A stretch of DNA of 12,946 bases from Chloroflexota bacterium (GTDB lineage: Bacteria; Chloroflexota; Limnocylindria; P2-11E), in the NCBI GenBank assembly GCA_016875665.1, contig VGPA01000016.1:1-12946 (forward strand). The letters are read 5' to 3'. The translations under genes were made by a program, and so were the position numbers. Positions 1 to 7,933 of this stretch are shown here, piece by piece (the first letter of the stretch is position 1; each line of letters starts with the position of its first letter). Below the pieces are notes generated by a model that was given only the letters and a program-made list of their open reading frames with translations, was not told where the DNA came from and searched no databases.

Positions 1-259
1 GCACGAAGGAGGGATGCAGCGTGCGGAGCCAGCCGGACGGGAGCGTGGCGGCGAGCGCCCAGCGGTTGCGCCCGAGCGGGCGGGGGCGGCCGTTCCGGTC
101 GAGGCCGATCGCCTCCCGCGCCACCGGGACGACCGCCGTTCCGTCGGGGAGCGGCGCGCCCGCGGCGGGGACGTGCGCGAGCCCGTTCCAAGCGGCGGCG
201 GAGTAGTCGGCGGACACGTACACCCGCCCGGTGCGGTCGGTGTGGACTGCGGAGAGCAT
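1..259 (-). CDS. Protein of unknown function, N-terminal part (cut by window edge)
   Basis: An open frame of 86 codons runs from an ATG at 259 off the left edge without a stop. Nearly every third base is G or C, as in the other genes, which argues that it is coding. The visible product starts MLSAVHTDRTGRVYVSADYS and later contains LDRNGRPRPLGRNRWA and LPSGWLRTLHPSF. It is soluble-looking, with no signal peptide or membrane helix. I do not recognise the family with any certainty; the N-terminal pattern faintly recalls the leading segment of some radical-SAM proteins, but no radical-SAM cysteine motif lies in the visible part, so no function is claimed. It lies 54 nt after the M23 peptidase gene on the same strand. 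There is no Shine-Dalgarno site, but a TACGCT box ends 6 nt before the ATG, so it may have its own leaderless promoter. Confidence 0.6.
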   Translation of the reverse strand, partial: MLSAVHTDRTGRVYVSADYSAAAWNGLAHVPAAGAPLPDGTAVVPVAREAIGLDRNGRPRPLGRNRWALAATLPSGWLRTLHPSFV

Positions 260-265
260 CAGGAG

Positions 266-271
266 AGCGTA
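266..271 (-). promoter_or_regulatory. Candidate -10 box of a leaderless promoter for the left-edge gene
   Basis: On the minus strand TACGCT (pattern TAnnnT) is followed by 6 nt and then the ATG at 259. Transcription would start at or next to the A of the ATG. No good -35 box is seen about 17 nt upstream, so support is the spacing and the lack of any Shine-Dalgarno site near the start. This is an inference. Confidence 0.3.
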
Positions 272-313
272 TGTGTTCGCACGTCTCGCTCCTCGATCCC
301 GAAGAGCAGGGAG

Positions 314-1390
314 TTATCGAACGGAGAGACAGTCCACGAGCGCGCCGCCCATCTGGCACTCCCAGTGGACGTGCGGTCCGGTGGTGACGCCGGTGAGGCC
401 GATCGCCGCGACCACCTGCCCGGCCCGGACGCGCTGGCCGGCGGTCACGTACACCGAGCTCGTGTGGTAGTAGCCGGTGACGAGGCCGTTGTCGTGCCGG
501 ACCCGGACGGAGAGGCCGCCGACGGCCACCCAACCCGTGGAAACGACGGTCCCGTCGAGCGGAACCGCGATGCCCGTGCCGTACGGGGCGGCGATGTCGA
601 CGCCGAGGTGGCCCGCGCGGAAGCGCTGCGTGATGTTGCCGCCCACCGGCCAGGCGAGGGCGCCGCCGCCGGGGGTGAATGGCTGGCTGATCGGAATCGT
701 CGCGACGACCGGGGCGCGCGCCGGGGTCACCGTCTGGTAGACGAGGCCCGGAACGGTCGCGCCCTCGACGAAGATCAGCTGGCCGGGGGCGAAGTGCTCC
801 GGCTCGAAGTACAGCCGGTTGTAGGACATGATCACCTTCGGATCGACCCTGAACTTGGCGGCGACCGCCTCGACCGAATCGCCGGCCTGCACGGTGTAGA
901 GCGCTCCCGGACCCGGCGGGATCTGGAGCTGCTGGCCGACCTGAAGCGTGAGTGGATCGCTGATCCCGTTGGAGTAGGCGAGCGCTTCGGGGGAAACCTT
1001 GTAGAAGCTCGCGATGCTGCCGAGGGTGTCGGCCTTGCCGATCGTGTAGCTCTGGATCGGACGGGTCCCTTCAGCCAGGGTGGTCACCGGGCTGCGGCCG
1101 CTGGACAGAAGCGCCGCTTCGGCCCTGGCGGCGGCGAGGCCGTAGCCCTCGACGAGCCGTGTCGACCCCTGTGCCGGCGCGGCCGGGTTCGACGCGGCGA
1201 ACGGAAGGATGAGGACCAGCCCCAACACCGCGAGGTTGGCGCCCAGGCGGGCGAGGCGGCGGGGCTTGAGCAGACGGTGGAGGCGCAGGTCCGCGACAGA
1301 GTGTGCGCCGGTGGAGCGTCCGCCCCAGCGGAGGGCCGCGGTCCGGGAGGTGGGGGCGGCGGCGGCCGCGCGCGATGACGCTGTCAGCAA
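314..1390 (-). CDS. Membrane-anchored LysM-M23 cell-wall peptidase
   Basis: Likely a zinc endopeptidase, or endopeptidase-like activator, acting on peptidoglycan outside the membrane. Numbering from the chosen TTG start (358 aa): an Arg/Lys-rich cytosolic stretch, one membrane helix at about 50-67 (LGANLAVLGLVLILPFAA), a LysM repeat at about 113-158, a second LysM at about 165-208, and an M23 (LytM/Gly-Gly endopeptidase) domain at about 246-358. The M23 metal and catalytic residues are all present: H261 and D265 in HLGVDIAAP, H309 in YYHT, and H340/H342 in GPHVHWE, so it should be active rather than a degenerate EnvC-like activator. TTG at 1390 is preferred because GGGGAGG lies 10 nt upstream; a GTG at 1480 would add 30 residues, but that stretch covers a perfect inverted repeat. 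It is divergent from nuoA. The LysM repeats are expected to bind glycan strands. Confidence 0.9.
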   Translation of the reverse strand: MLTASSRAAAAAPTSRTAALRWGGRSTGAHSVADLRLHRLLKPRRLARLGANLAVLGLVLILPFAASNPAAPAQGSTRLVEGYGLAAARAEAALLSSGRSPVTTLAEGTRPIQSYTIGKADTLGSIASFYKVSPEALAYSNGISDPLTLQVGQQLQIPPGPGALYTVQAGDSVEAVAAKFRVDPKVIMSYNRLYFEPEHFAPGQLIFVEGATVPGLVYQTVTPARAPVVATIPISQPFTPGGGALAWPVGGNITQRFRAGHLGVDIAAPYGTGIAVPLDGTVVSTGWVAVGGLSVRVRHDNGLVTGYYHTSSVYVTAGQRVRAGQVVAAIGLTGVTTGPHVHWECQMGGALVDCLSVR

Positions 1391-1409
1391 ACGGACTTCG
1401 CCTCCCCAT

Positions 1410-1536
1410 TTCGGATTCGGCTTTCGGGGCGCTGCATGCGTGACGTACGGTTTCCGTACGATTCTGAGAAGCAGGGCCACCGTACTTCGGCGTCCGTCGG
1501 TCTGTCAAACCCAGGATCCGGCGCGTTCGGATTCGG
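1410..1536. repeat. Direct repeat pair, 11 bp (TTCGGATTCGG)
   Basis: TTCGGATTCGG occurs at 1410-1420 and again at 1526-1536, on either side of the inverted repeat at 1444-1460, in the spacer between the divergent M23 peptidase and nuoA genes. Two identical 11-mers within 130 nt of a regulatory spacer could be operator half-sites, but in GC-rich DNA this may also be chance. Confidence 0.3.
1444..1460. promoter_or_regulatory. Perfect inverted repeat, possible operator (CGTACGG-TTT-CCGTACG)
   Basis: Seven-base arms pair perfectly around a TTT centre. The site lies about 54 nt upstream of the preferred TTG start of the M23 peptidase gene and 149 nt upstream of nuoA. A further half-site, CCGTAC, lies about 20 nt to the right. 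The symmetry is typical of a dimeric repressor or activator site; it would also form a small hairpin if transcribed. No T-run follows, so it is not a terminator. Confidence 0.4.
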
Positions 1537-1570
1537 AAGCGCGCCCAATCCGGGCGTGAAAGGGGCTCGT

Positions 1571-1608
1571 TTGCGGGACCCGTTCGAGCGTCCGTAGGCT
1601 ACGGATCC
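1571..1608 (+). promoter_or_regulatory. Candidate promoter of the nuo operon, near-leaderless
   Basis: TTGCGG (1571-1576) and TAGGCT (1595-1600) are 18 nt apart, fitting a primary-sigma promoter of the TTGnnn/TAnnnT kind. The GTG start of nuoA follows the -10 box by only 8 nt, so the transcript would begin at or within a few bases of the start codon. There is no clear Shine-Dalgarno site. The -10 box lies inside a perfect palindrome (TCCGTAG-G-CTACGGA, 1591-1605), which could let a regulator block the promoter. Confidence 0.4.
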
Positions 1609-1974
1609 GTGCCCGACTACAACCTGTCCTACTTCTATGTCTTCGTGTTCTTCGTAGTCGGGGCATTCTTCGTGACCCTGCTCCTGGGGATCTCCCACCT
1701 GGTCGCGCCGCGGAAGCCGACCCTCGAGAAGCTGCGCACGTACGAGTCGGGAGAGGAGCCTGTCGGTCAGGCCTGGGGCCGCTACCCCATCCACTTCTAC
1801 GTCTTCGCACTGCTGTTCGTGGTCTTCGACGTCGACTTCATCTTCCTGGTGCCGTGGGCGGCCCACTTCCGGGACTTCGGCTGGACCGGGATCGTCGAGG
1901 TCACGTTGTTCATCGGGATCCTGGTCTCGGGCCTGATCTACGCCTGGAAGAAGGAAGCCCTGCGGTGGTACTGA
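1609..1974 (+). CDS. nuoA: NADH-quinone oxidoreductase subunit A
   Basis: NuoA is a small membrane subunit of complex I next to the quinone channel, binding NuoH, J and K. The 121-residue product has the usual three helices (about 10-32, 63-84, 89-113) and the family signature YESGEEPVGQAWGRYPIHFY on the loop after helix 1, followed by FALLFVVFDVDFIFLVPWA. In most NuoA proteins the motif reads FDVE; here the second acid is Asp (D74 and D76, equivalent to D79 and E81 in E. coli), a conservative change. The start is a GTG without a Shine-Dalgarno site but right behind a -10 box. The 3' end overlaps nuoC by 10 nt. The usual next gene, nuoB, is absent. Confidence 0.95.
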   Translation: MPDYNLSYFYVFVFFVVGAFFVTLLLGISHLVAPRKPTLEKLRTYESGEEPVGQAWGRYPIHFYVFALLFVVFDVDFIFLVPWAAHFRDFGWTGIVEVTLFIGILVSGLIYAWKKEALRWY

Positions 1975-2453
1975 GCGCCCCGAAGCCCCGGCCCGATCTC
2001 GACCGGACCGCCCGCTACGTCGCCAGCCTGGCCGGGGACCGGGCCACGGTCTCGACCCTCCACGACATGGTGGTGGTGGACGTCCCAGCCGAGCACCTGG
2101 TGGCTCTCGCGCGCTCGCTGCGGGACGATCCCACGACCCGCTGCGACTTCTATTCGGTCAACGCCGGCGTGGACACGGGGACGGAGCTCCGCTCGGTGAC
2201 CTTCATCCGCGGCACCAGGAGCGGCGCCTCGGTGATGCTGCGGACCGCCTGCCGGGAGCCCGAGCCGCGCGTGCCCTCGCTCTCCGGCGTGTGGCCGGCG
2301 GCCAACTGGTGCGAGCGCGAGACCTACGACATGTTCGGGATCGTCTTCGACGGCCATCCCGACCTCCGCCGGATCTTCTTGGAGGAGAGCTTCCCCGGCC
2401 ACCCGCTGCGCAAGTCGTTCCTGCCGCCGCGCAGCGACGCGCGGGGAGGCTGA
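1965..2453 (+). CDS. nuoC: NADH-quinone oxidoreductase subunit C (30 kDa subunit)
   Basis: NuoC is a peripheral-arm subunit that packs against NuoD near the quinone site and binds no cofactor. The 162-residue product carries the 30-kDa subunit signature at 117-137 (ERETYDMFGIVFDGHPDLRR, then I) and the common C-terminal tail FPGHPLRKSF (143-152). The start is taken as GTG at 1965, with AAGGAAG upstream and 10 nt of overlap with the end of nuoA. A longer frame starting at an ATG at 1854 would run deep inside nuoA and is unlikely. In most operons NuoC follows NuoB and precedes or is fused to NuoD; here both are missing and a 91-bp spacer leads to nuoH. The middle part (about 60-110) is divergent but the signature leaves little doubt. 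Confidence 0.93.
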   Translation: MVLSAPKPRPDLDRTARYVASLAGDRATVSTLHDMVVVDVPAEHLVALARSLRDDPTTRCDFYSVNAGVDTGTELRSVTFIRGTRSGASVMLRTACREPEPRVPSLSGVWPAANWCERETYDMFGIVFDGHPDLRRIFLEESFPGHPLRKSFLPPRSDARGG

Positions 2454-2544
2454 TTGAGCGAGTCGAGCGCCGAGCGGCTTTGCCGCGAGAAGCGAGTCAT
2501 CCCGCCCGGGGCGCGTCACTCGGCGAAGCCGAGGGATTGATCTA
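2454..2544. other. nuoC-nuoH spacer with CGAG repeats and two small hairpins
   Basis: This 91-bp gap is the only real spacer in an otherwise overlapping operon. It holds several CGAG words in its first 50 nt and two short inverted repeats: GCGGC-TTT-GCCGC (2474-2486) and CTCGGC-GAA-GCCGAG (2519-2533). No T-run follows either, so they are not typical terminators. GAGGGA (2531-2536) serves as the ribosome-binding site of nuoH and partly overlaps the second hairpin. A 28-codon open frame from TTG 2454 has no recognisable similarity to NuoD or any other subunit. The gap sits where nuoD-G normally lie. Confidence 0.6.
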
Positions 2545-3690
2545 GTGCCGGTCGGCCCCTTCGGCCTCGACCCCCTCATCTGGGCCCCGCTCCGCCTGGC
2601 GCTGGCGGTGGGTCTCGCCCTGTTCCTCGTCCTGAACGGGGCGCTGGCGCAGATCTACCTCGAGCGCAAGCTCCAGGCGATCATGCAGGACCGCCTCGGT
2701 CCGATCCACGTCGGCCCGCAGGGGCTGCTGCAGACCCTCGCCGACGCGATCAAGCTCCTCGCCAAGGAGGACGTCCGCGCGCGCCTCACCGACAAGTGGT
2801 TTTTCCTTGCCGCGCCGTCGATCGTGTTCGCGCCGATGCTCGCCTCCTACGCCGTCCTTCCGTTCGCGAAGGACTTCGTCGGGGTCGACCTGAACGTCGG
2901 CGTCCTGTATCTGGCGACGCTCGGGTCGATGACGGTCCTCGGGATCGTCATCGCCGGCTGGGCCTCGAACAACAAGTACTCGCTCGTGGGCGGCATGCGC
3001 TCCGCGGGCCAGCTGATCTCGTACGAGGTGCCCCAGCTGCTTTCGCTCATCACCGTGGTCCTGGTCTCCGGCTCGCTCTCGATGGTCCAGATCACGGAGA
3101 GCCAGCACGACTTCCGGATCAACCTGTTCATCCTGCCGCTCGCCTTCGTCACGTACTTCATCGCCGCGCTCGCCGAAACCAACCGCAACCCATTCGACCT
3201 TCCCGAGGCCGAGTCGGAGCTTGTCGCGGGCTTCCTGACGGAGTACTCGGGAATGCGCTGGGGGGTGTTCTTCCTCGCCGAGTACGGCGAGGTGACCGTC
3301 GTGTCGGCGATCCTCACCACGCTCTGGCTGGGCGGCTGGAGCGGGCCGTGGGTCGACTCGCTGCCGATCCTCGGCGTCGCCTACTTCACGCTCAAGACCT
3401 ACCTGATCGTGCTCGTGTTCATGTGGATCCGCGCGACGCTGCCGCGGTTCCGCATCGACCAGCTCATGTCGTTCTGCTGGAAAAGCCTCATCCCGGTGAC
3501 GATAGCCAACATCCTGGTGACCGCCGTGCTGCTGCTCGCGTTCCCGACGACCCGGGTCCCGGTGGCCGTGGCCAACTGGCTGATGCTCGGCGCCTTCGTC
3601 GTCGCGATCCCCCTGCTTCAGCGGCGCCGGCTGGCCGGTGTGCGCGCGCGCCTCCGCGCCGAAGCCGAGCGCCGCGCGATCGCGGTGTAG
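2545..3690 (+). CDS. nuoH: NADH-quinone oxidoreductase subunit H
   Basis: NuoH is the membrane subunit that forms most of the quinone chamber and joins the two arms of complex I. The 381-residue product has eight or more helices and the family blocks: YLERKLQAIMQDRLGP (38-53) leading to VGPQGLLQTLADAIKLLAKED, the acidic loop SYEVPQ (159-164) with E161, and AETNRNPFDLPEAESELVAG (210-229) followed by TEYSGMRW. The glutamates E221, E223 and E225 of the quinone-side loop are present. The common GPNRVGP segment reads GPIHVGP, a variation seen in other divergent homologues. The C-terminus ends in a basic tail. The GTG start at 2545 is backed by GAGGGA 8 nt upstream. nuoJ starts 2 nt after the stop, so the usual nuoI is missing here. 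Confidence 0.96.
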   Translation: MPVGPFGLDPLIWAPLRLALAVGLALFLVLNGALAQIYLERKLQAIMQDRLGPIHVGPQGLLQTLADAIKLLAKEDVRARLTDKWFFLAAPSIVFAPMLASYAVLPFAKDFVGVDLNVGVLYLATLGSMTVLGIVIAGWASNNKYSLVGGMRSAGQLISYEVPQLLSLITVVLVSGSLSMVQITESQHDFRINLFILPLAFVTYFIAALAETNRNPFDLPEAESELVAGFLTEYSGMRWGVFFLAEYGEVTVVSAILTTLWLGGWSGPWVDSLPILGVAYFTLKTYLIVLVFMWIRATLPRFRIDQLMSFCWKSLIPVTIANILVTAVLLLAFPTTRVPVAVANWLMLGAFVVAIPLLQRRRLAGVRARLRAEAERRAIAV

Positions 3691-3692
3691 CC

Positions 3693-4214
3693 ATGGACGG
3701 CATCGGAACGGCGCTCTTCGCGGTGCTCGCGCTCGGCCTGGTCGGCGGCGGTCTCGCGGTCGTGCTCGTCAACCGCATCACCGCGGCCGCACTGTTCATG
3801 GCCTTCACGTTCCTGTGCAACGCCGGGATGTTCCTGCTCCTGGGCGCCGAGGTCATCGCAATGTTCCAGGTGATCATCTACGTCGGCGCGATCACCGTAC
3901 TGATCATCTTCGGCGTGATGCTCACGCCGCAGGGCGACCGCCGCTACGGGCTGTTTTTCCAGAAGCAGACTCCGGTCGCGGCGATCGTGCTCGCGGCCGT
4001 CGCGATCCCCGTGGTCGTCTTCGCCTTCTCGTTCCGCGACCCGACCGGCGCGCCTCACCTCGCCCCGGGCGACCTGAAGGCCCTGACCACGAGCATCTTC
4101 GTCGACTACGCGGTGCCGTTCGAGATCGCCTCGATCCTGCTCCTGGCGGCGATGGTGGGCGCGATCGTGCTCGTGAAGCGCGAGTCCGACGACGCGGCCG
4201 GGGGCGAGCGGTGA
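3693..4214 (+). CDS. nuoJ: NADH-quinone oxidoreductase subunit J
   Basis: NuoJ is a five-helix membrane subunit linking the quinone chamber to the antiporter-like subunits. The 173-residue product shows the conserved third-helix block FQVIIYVGAITVLIIFGVML, whose tyrosine and glycine form the flexible helix that changes shape during turnover. A periplasmic or loop segment (RDPTGAPHLAPGDL) and a last helix (EIASILLLAAMVGAIVLVKR) follow, as in other family members. The ATG lies 2 nt after the nuoH stop, and the final TGA overlaps the GTG of nuoK by 4 nt, so the three genes are probably translationally coupled. NuoI, which carries two Fe-S clusters and usually lies between H and J, is absent. Confidence 0.95.
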   Translation: MDGIGTALFAVLALGLVGGGLAVVLVNRITAAALFMAFTFLCNAGMFLLLGAEVIAMFQVIIYVGAITVLIIFGVMLTPQGDRRYGLFFQKQTPVAAIVLAAVAIPVVVFAFSFRDPTGAPHLAPGDLKALTTSIFVDYAVPFEIASILLLAAMVGAIVLVKRESDDAAGGER

Positions 4215-4522
4215 CGATCCCGCTGGCGGCGTTCATCGCCGTCTCCGCGCTCCTGTTCTTCGTCGGGGCGGCCGGCGTGCTCGTGCGCCGGAACGCCGTG
4301 GTCATCCTCATGTGCGTCGAGCTCATGCTGAACGCCGCCAACCTCGCACTTGTCGCGTTCTCCCGACGCCTCGGGCTGATCGACGAGCGGGGGAGCGTGT
4401 TCGTGGTGTTCGTGTTCGTGGTGGCCGCGGCCGAGGTCGCGGTGGGCCTCGCGATCGTGCTGGCGATGTACCGCAACCGCCCGACGGTGGACCTGGACGA
4501 AGTCCAGCAGATGCGCGGGTAG
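4211..4522 (+). CDS. nuoK: NADH-quinone oxidoreductase subunit K
   Basis: NuoK is a three-helix membrane subunit (MrpC-like) forming part of the proton path between NuoH and NuoN. The 103-residue product has the two essential membrane glutamates: E37 in CVELMLNAANL and E75 in AAAEVAVGLAI, matching E36 and E72 of E. coli. Length is normal for the family (about 100 aa). The start is the GTG at 4211, which overlaps the nuoJ stop as GTGA, with a G-rich stretch upstream as a weak ribosome-binding site. The next gene, nuoL, starts 3 nt after the stop. Confidence 0.96.
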   Translation: MTIPLAAFIAVSALLFFVGAAGVLVRRNAVVILMCVELMLNAANLALVAFSRRLGLIDERGSVFVVFVFVVAAAEVAVGLAIVLAMYRNRPTVDLDEVQQMRG

Positions 4523-4525
4523 CCG

Positions 4526-6418
<1,893 letters not shown>

Positions 6419-7933
6419 ATGCTGCTCACCGCTCTCGTTCTGATTCCCGCGCTCGGCATCCTTCCGATCCTGCTCGCCTCGCGGAGCGCCGCGGCGGTGC
6501 GGGTGATCGCGGTTGCGGTGACCCTGCTCGAGCTCGCCGTCTCGCTGCTCGTGGCCGCCCGCTTCACCGTCGGCGAGGCCGGCTTCCAGATGGTCGAGTC
6601 CGTCCCCTGGCTGCCCTCGCTCGGCGTGCGCTACGAGCTCGGGATCGACGGTATCTCGCTCACGCTGCTCGTCATGACGACGCTGCTCACCTTCATCTCG
6701 GTGCTCTACTCGACGAAGGTCATCACGACGCGCGTGACCGAGTTCATGATCGCGTTCCTCCTGCTCGAGATCGGCATGGTCGGCGTGTTCATGGCGCTCG
6801 ACCTGTTCCTGTTCTACGTGTTCTTCGAGCTGATGCTCATCCCGATGTACCTGATCATCGGCATCTGGGGCGGCCCGCGGCGCGTGTACTCCACCCTCAA
6901 GTTCGTGCTGTTCACGCTGGCCGGCTCGCTCCTCATGCTCGTCGCCATCGTTGCCGTGTACCTCGCGAGCGGCCCGGAGGGTGGCCGGACCCTCTCGCTG
7001 GTCGACCTGATCGCGGGCCGCGGCAGGTTCTCCGCCGACTTCCAGGTCTGGGTGTTCCTCGCGTTCGCCCTCGCCTTCGCGATCAAGCTGCCCATGTTCC
7101 CGTTCCACACCTGGCTGCCCGACGCGCACGTCGAGGCACCGACGGCCGGCTCGATCATCCTGGCCGGCGTGATGCTGAAGGCTGGCGGGTACGGCTTCAT
7201 CCGCTTCGCGCTCCCGCTCTTCCCGATCGGCGTCCAGGCGTGGCTCCCGGTGATCATCACGCTCTCGGTCATCGGCATCCTGTACGGCGCCGTCGTCGCC
7301 ATGGTCCAGAAGGACATGAAGAAGCTCGTCGCGTACTCGTCGGTTGCGCACATGGGCTTTGTGACGCTCGGGATCTTCGTGCTGAACGAGCAGGGGATGA
7401 TGGGCGCGGTCCTGCAGATGCTGAACCACGGCATCGTGACCGGCGGCCTCTTCCTCTTCGTCGGCATCCAGTACGAGAAGACGCATCGCCGGCTCATCGC
7501 CGAGCTCGGCGGGCTCGCCAACAGGTGGCCGCTGTACACCACCTGCTTCGCGGTGTTCACCTTCGCCTCGTTGGGGCTCCCCGGCCTCAACGGCTTCGTC
7601 GGCGAGTTCCTGGTGCTCCTCGGTGCGTTCCGCTTCGCGCCGCCGACCGGACTCGGCGGCTCCTTCTGGGGCCCGGTCGCCGCCCTCGGAGTGATCCTCG
7701 CCGCCGTCTACATGCTCTGGATGTTCCAGCGCGTGATGCTGGGCCCCGTGCGTGAGGCCTACGCCAAGCTGCCCGACCTCTCGCCGATCGAGATGGCCTG
7801 CGCGGTCCCGCTCGTCGTGCTCACCGTGGTGCTCGGTGTCTTCCCGCAGCCGGTGATCGCGGTGATCGAGCCGTCGCTCAAGCACGTGCTCGCGCTCGCG
7901 ACCGATCCGTCCATCCAGGTAGCCGTCCGATGA
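6419..7933 (+). CDS. nuoM: NADH-quinone oxidoreductase subunit M (proton-pumping, antiporter-like)
   Basis: NuoM is the middle antiporter-like proton pump of the membrane arm. The 504-residue product has about 14 helices and the family blocks FFELMLIPMYLIIGIWGG (135-152), FAIKLPMFPFHTWLPDAHVE (220-239) and KKLVAYSSVAHMGFV (301-315). The pumping charges E137 (TM5), K223 (TM7), K254 (TM8) and E396 (TM12, in NGFVGEFL) are all present and correspond to E144, K234, K265 and E407 in E. coli. The ATG follows the nuoL TAG directly, with only a G-run upstream as a weak ribosome-binding site, so it probably depends on coupling to nuoL. Its TGA overlaps the nuoN ATG (ATGA). Confidence 0.97.
   Translation: MLLTALVLIPALGILPILLASRSAAAVRVIAVAVTLLELAVSLLVAARFTVGEAGFQMVESVPWLPSLGVRYELGIDGISLTLLVMTTLLTFISVLYSTKVITTRVTEFMIAFLLLEIGMVGVFMALDLFLFYVFFELMLIPMYLIIGIWGGPRRVYSTLKFVLFTLAGSLLMLVAIVAVYLASGPEGGRTLSLVDLIAGRGRFSADFQVWVFLAFALAFAIKLPMFPFHTWLPDAHVEAPTAGSIILAGVMLKAGGYGFIRFALPLFPIGVQAWLPVIITLSVIGILYGAVVAMVQKDMKKLVAYSSVAHMGFVTLGIFVLNEQGMMGAVLQMLNHGIVTGGLFLFVGIQYEKTHRRLIAELGGLANRWPLYTTCFAVFTFASLGLPGLNGFVGEFLVLLGAFRFAPPTGLGGSFWGPVAALGVILAAVYMLWMFQRVMLGPVREAYAKLPDLSPIEMACAVPLVVLTVVLGVFPQPVIAVIEPSLKHVLALATDPSIQVAVR

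Noticed and set aside
271..387. 38-residue plus-strand ORF with an AGGAG site before its ATG
   Set aside because: It runs into the antisense of the M23 peptidase and has no hydrophobic or motif pattern; the AGGAG is explained by chance on the strand opposite the left-edge gene.
14..1378. 454-codon plus-strand open frame
   Set aside because: Antisense to the LysM-M23 peptidase, which has clear catalytic motifs; the plus frame has no recognisable domain.
1854..1964. N-terminal extension of nuoC from an ATG at 1854
   Set aside because: It would overlap nuoA by 121 nt, and the extra residues are Arg/Gly/Leu-rich shifted-frame sequence; GTG 1965 has a ribosome-binding site and gives a normal length.
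2474..2533. Small hairpins as intrinsic terminators within the operon
   Set aside because: Neither stem is followed by a T-run, and transcription must continue into nuoH for a working operon.
2454..2540. 28-codon frame after the nuoC stop as a remnant of nuoD
   Set aside because: The translated residues show no resemblance to NuoD motifs, and a gene of about 400 codons would have left more; the hairpins explain the sequence better.
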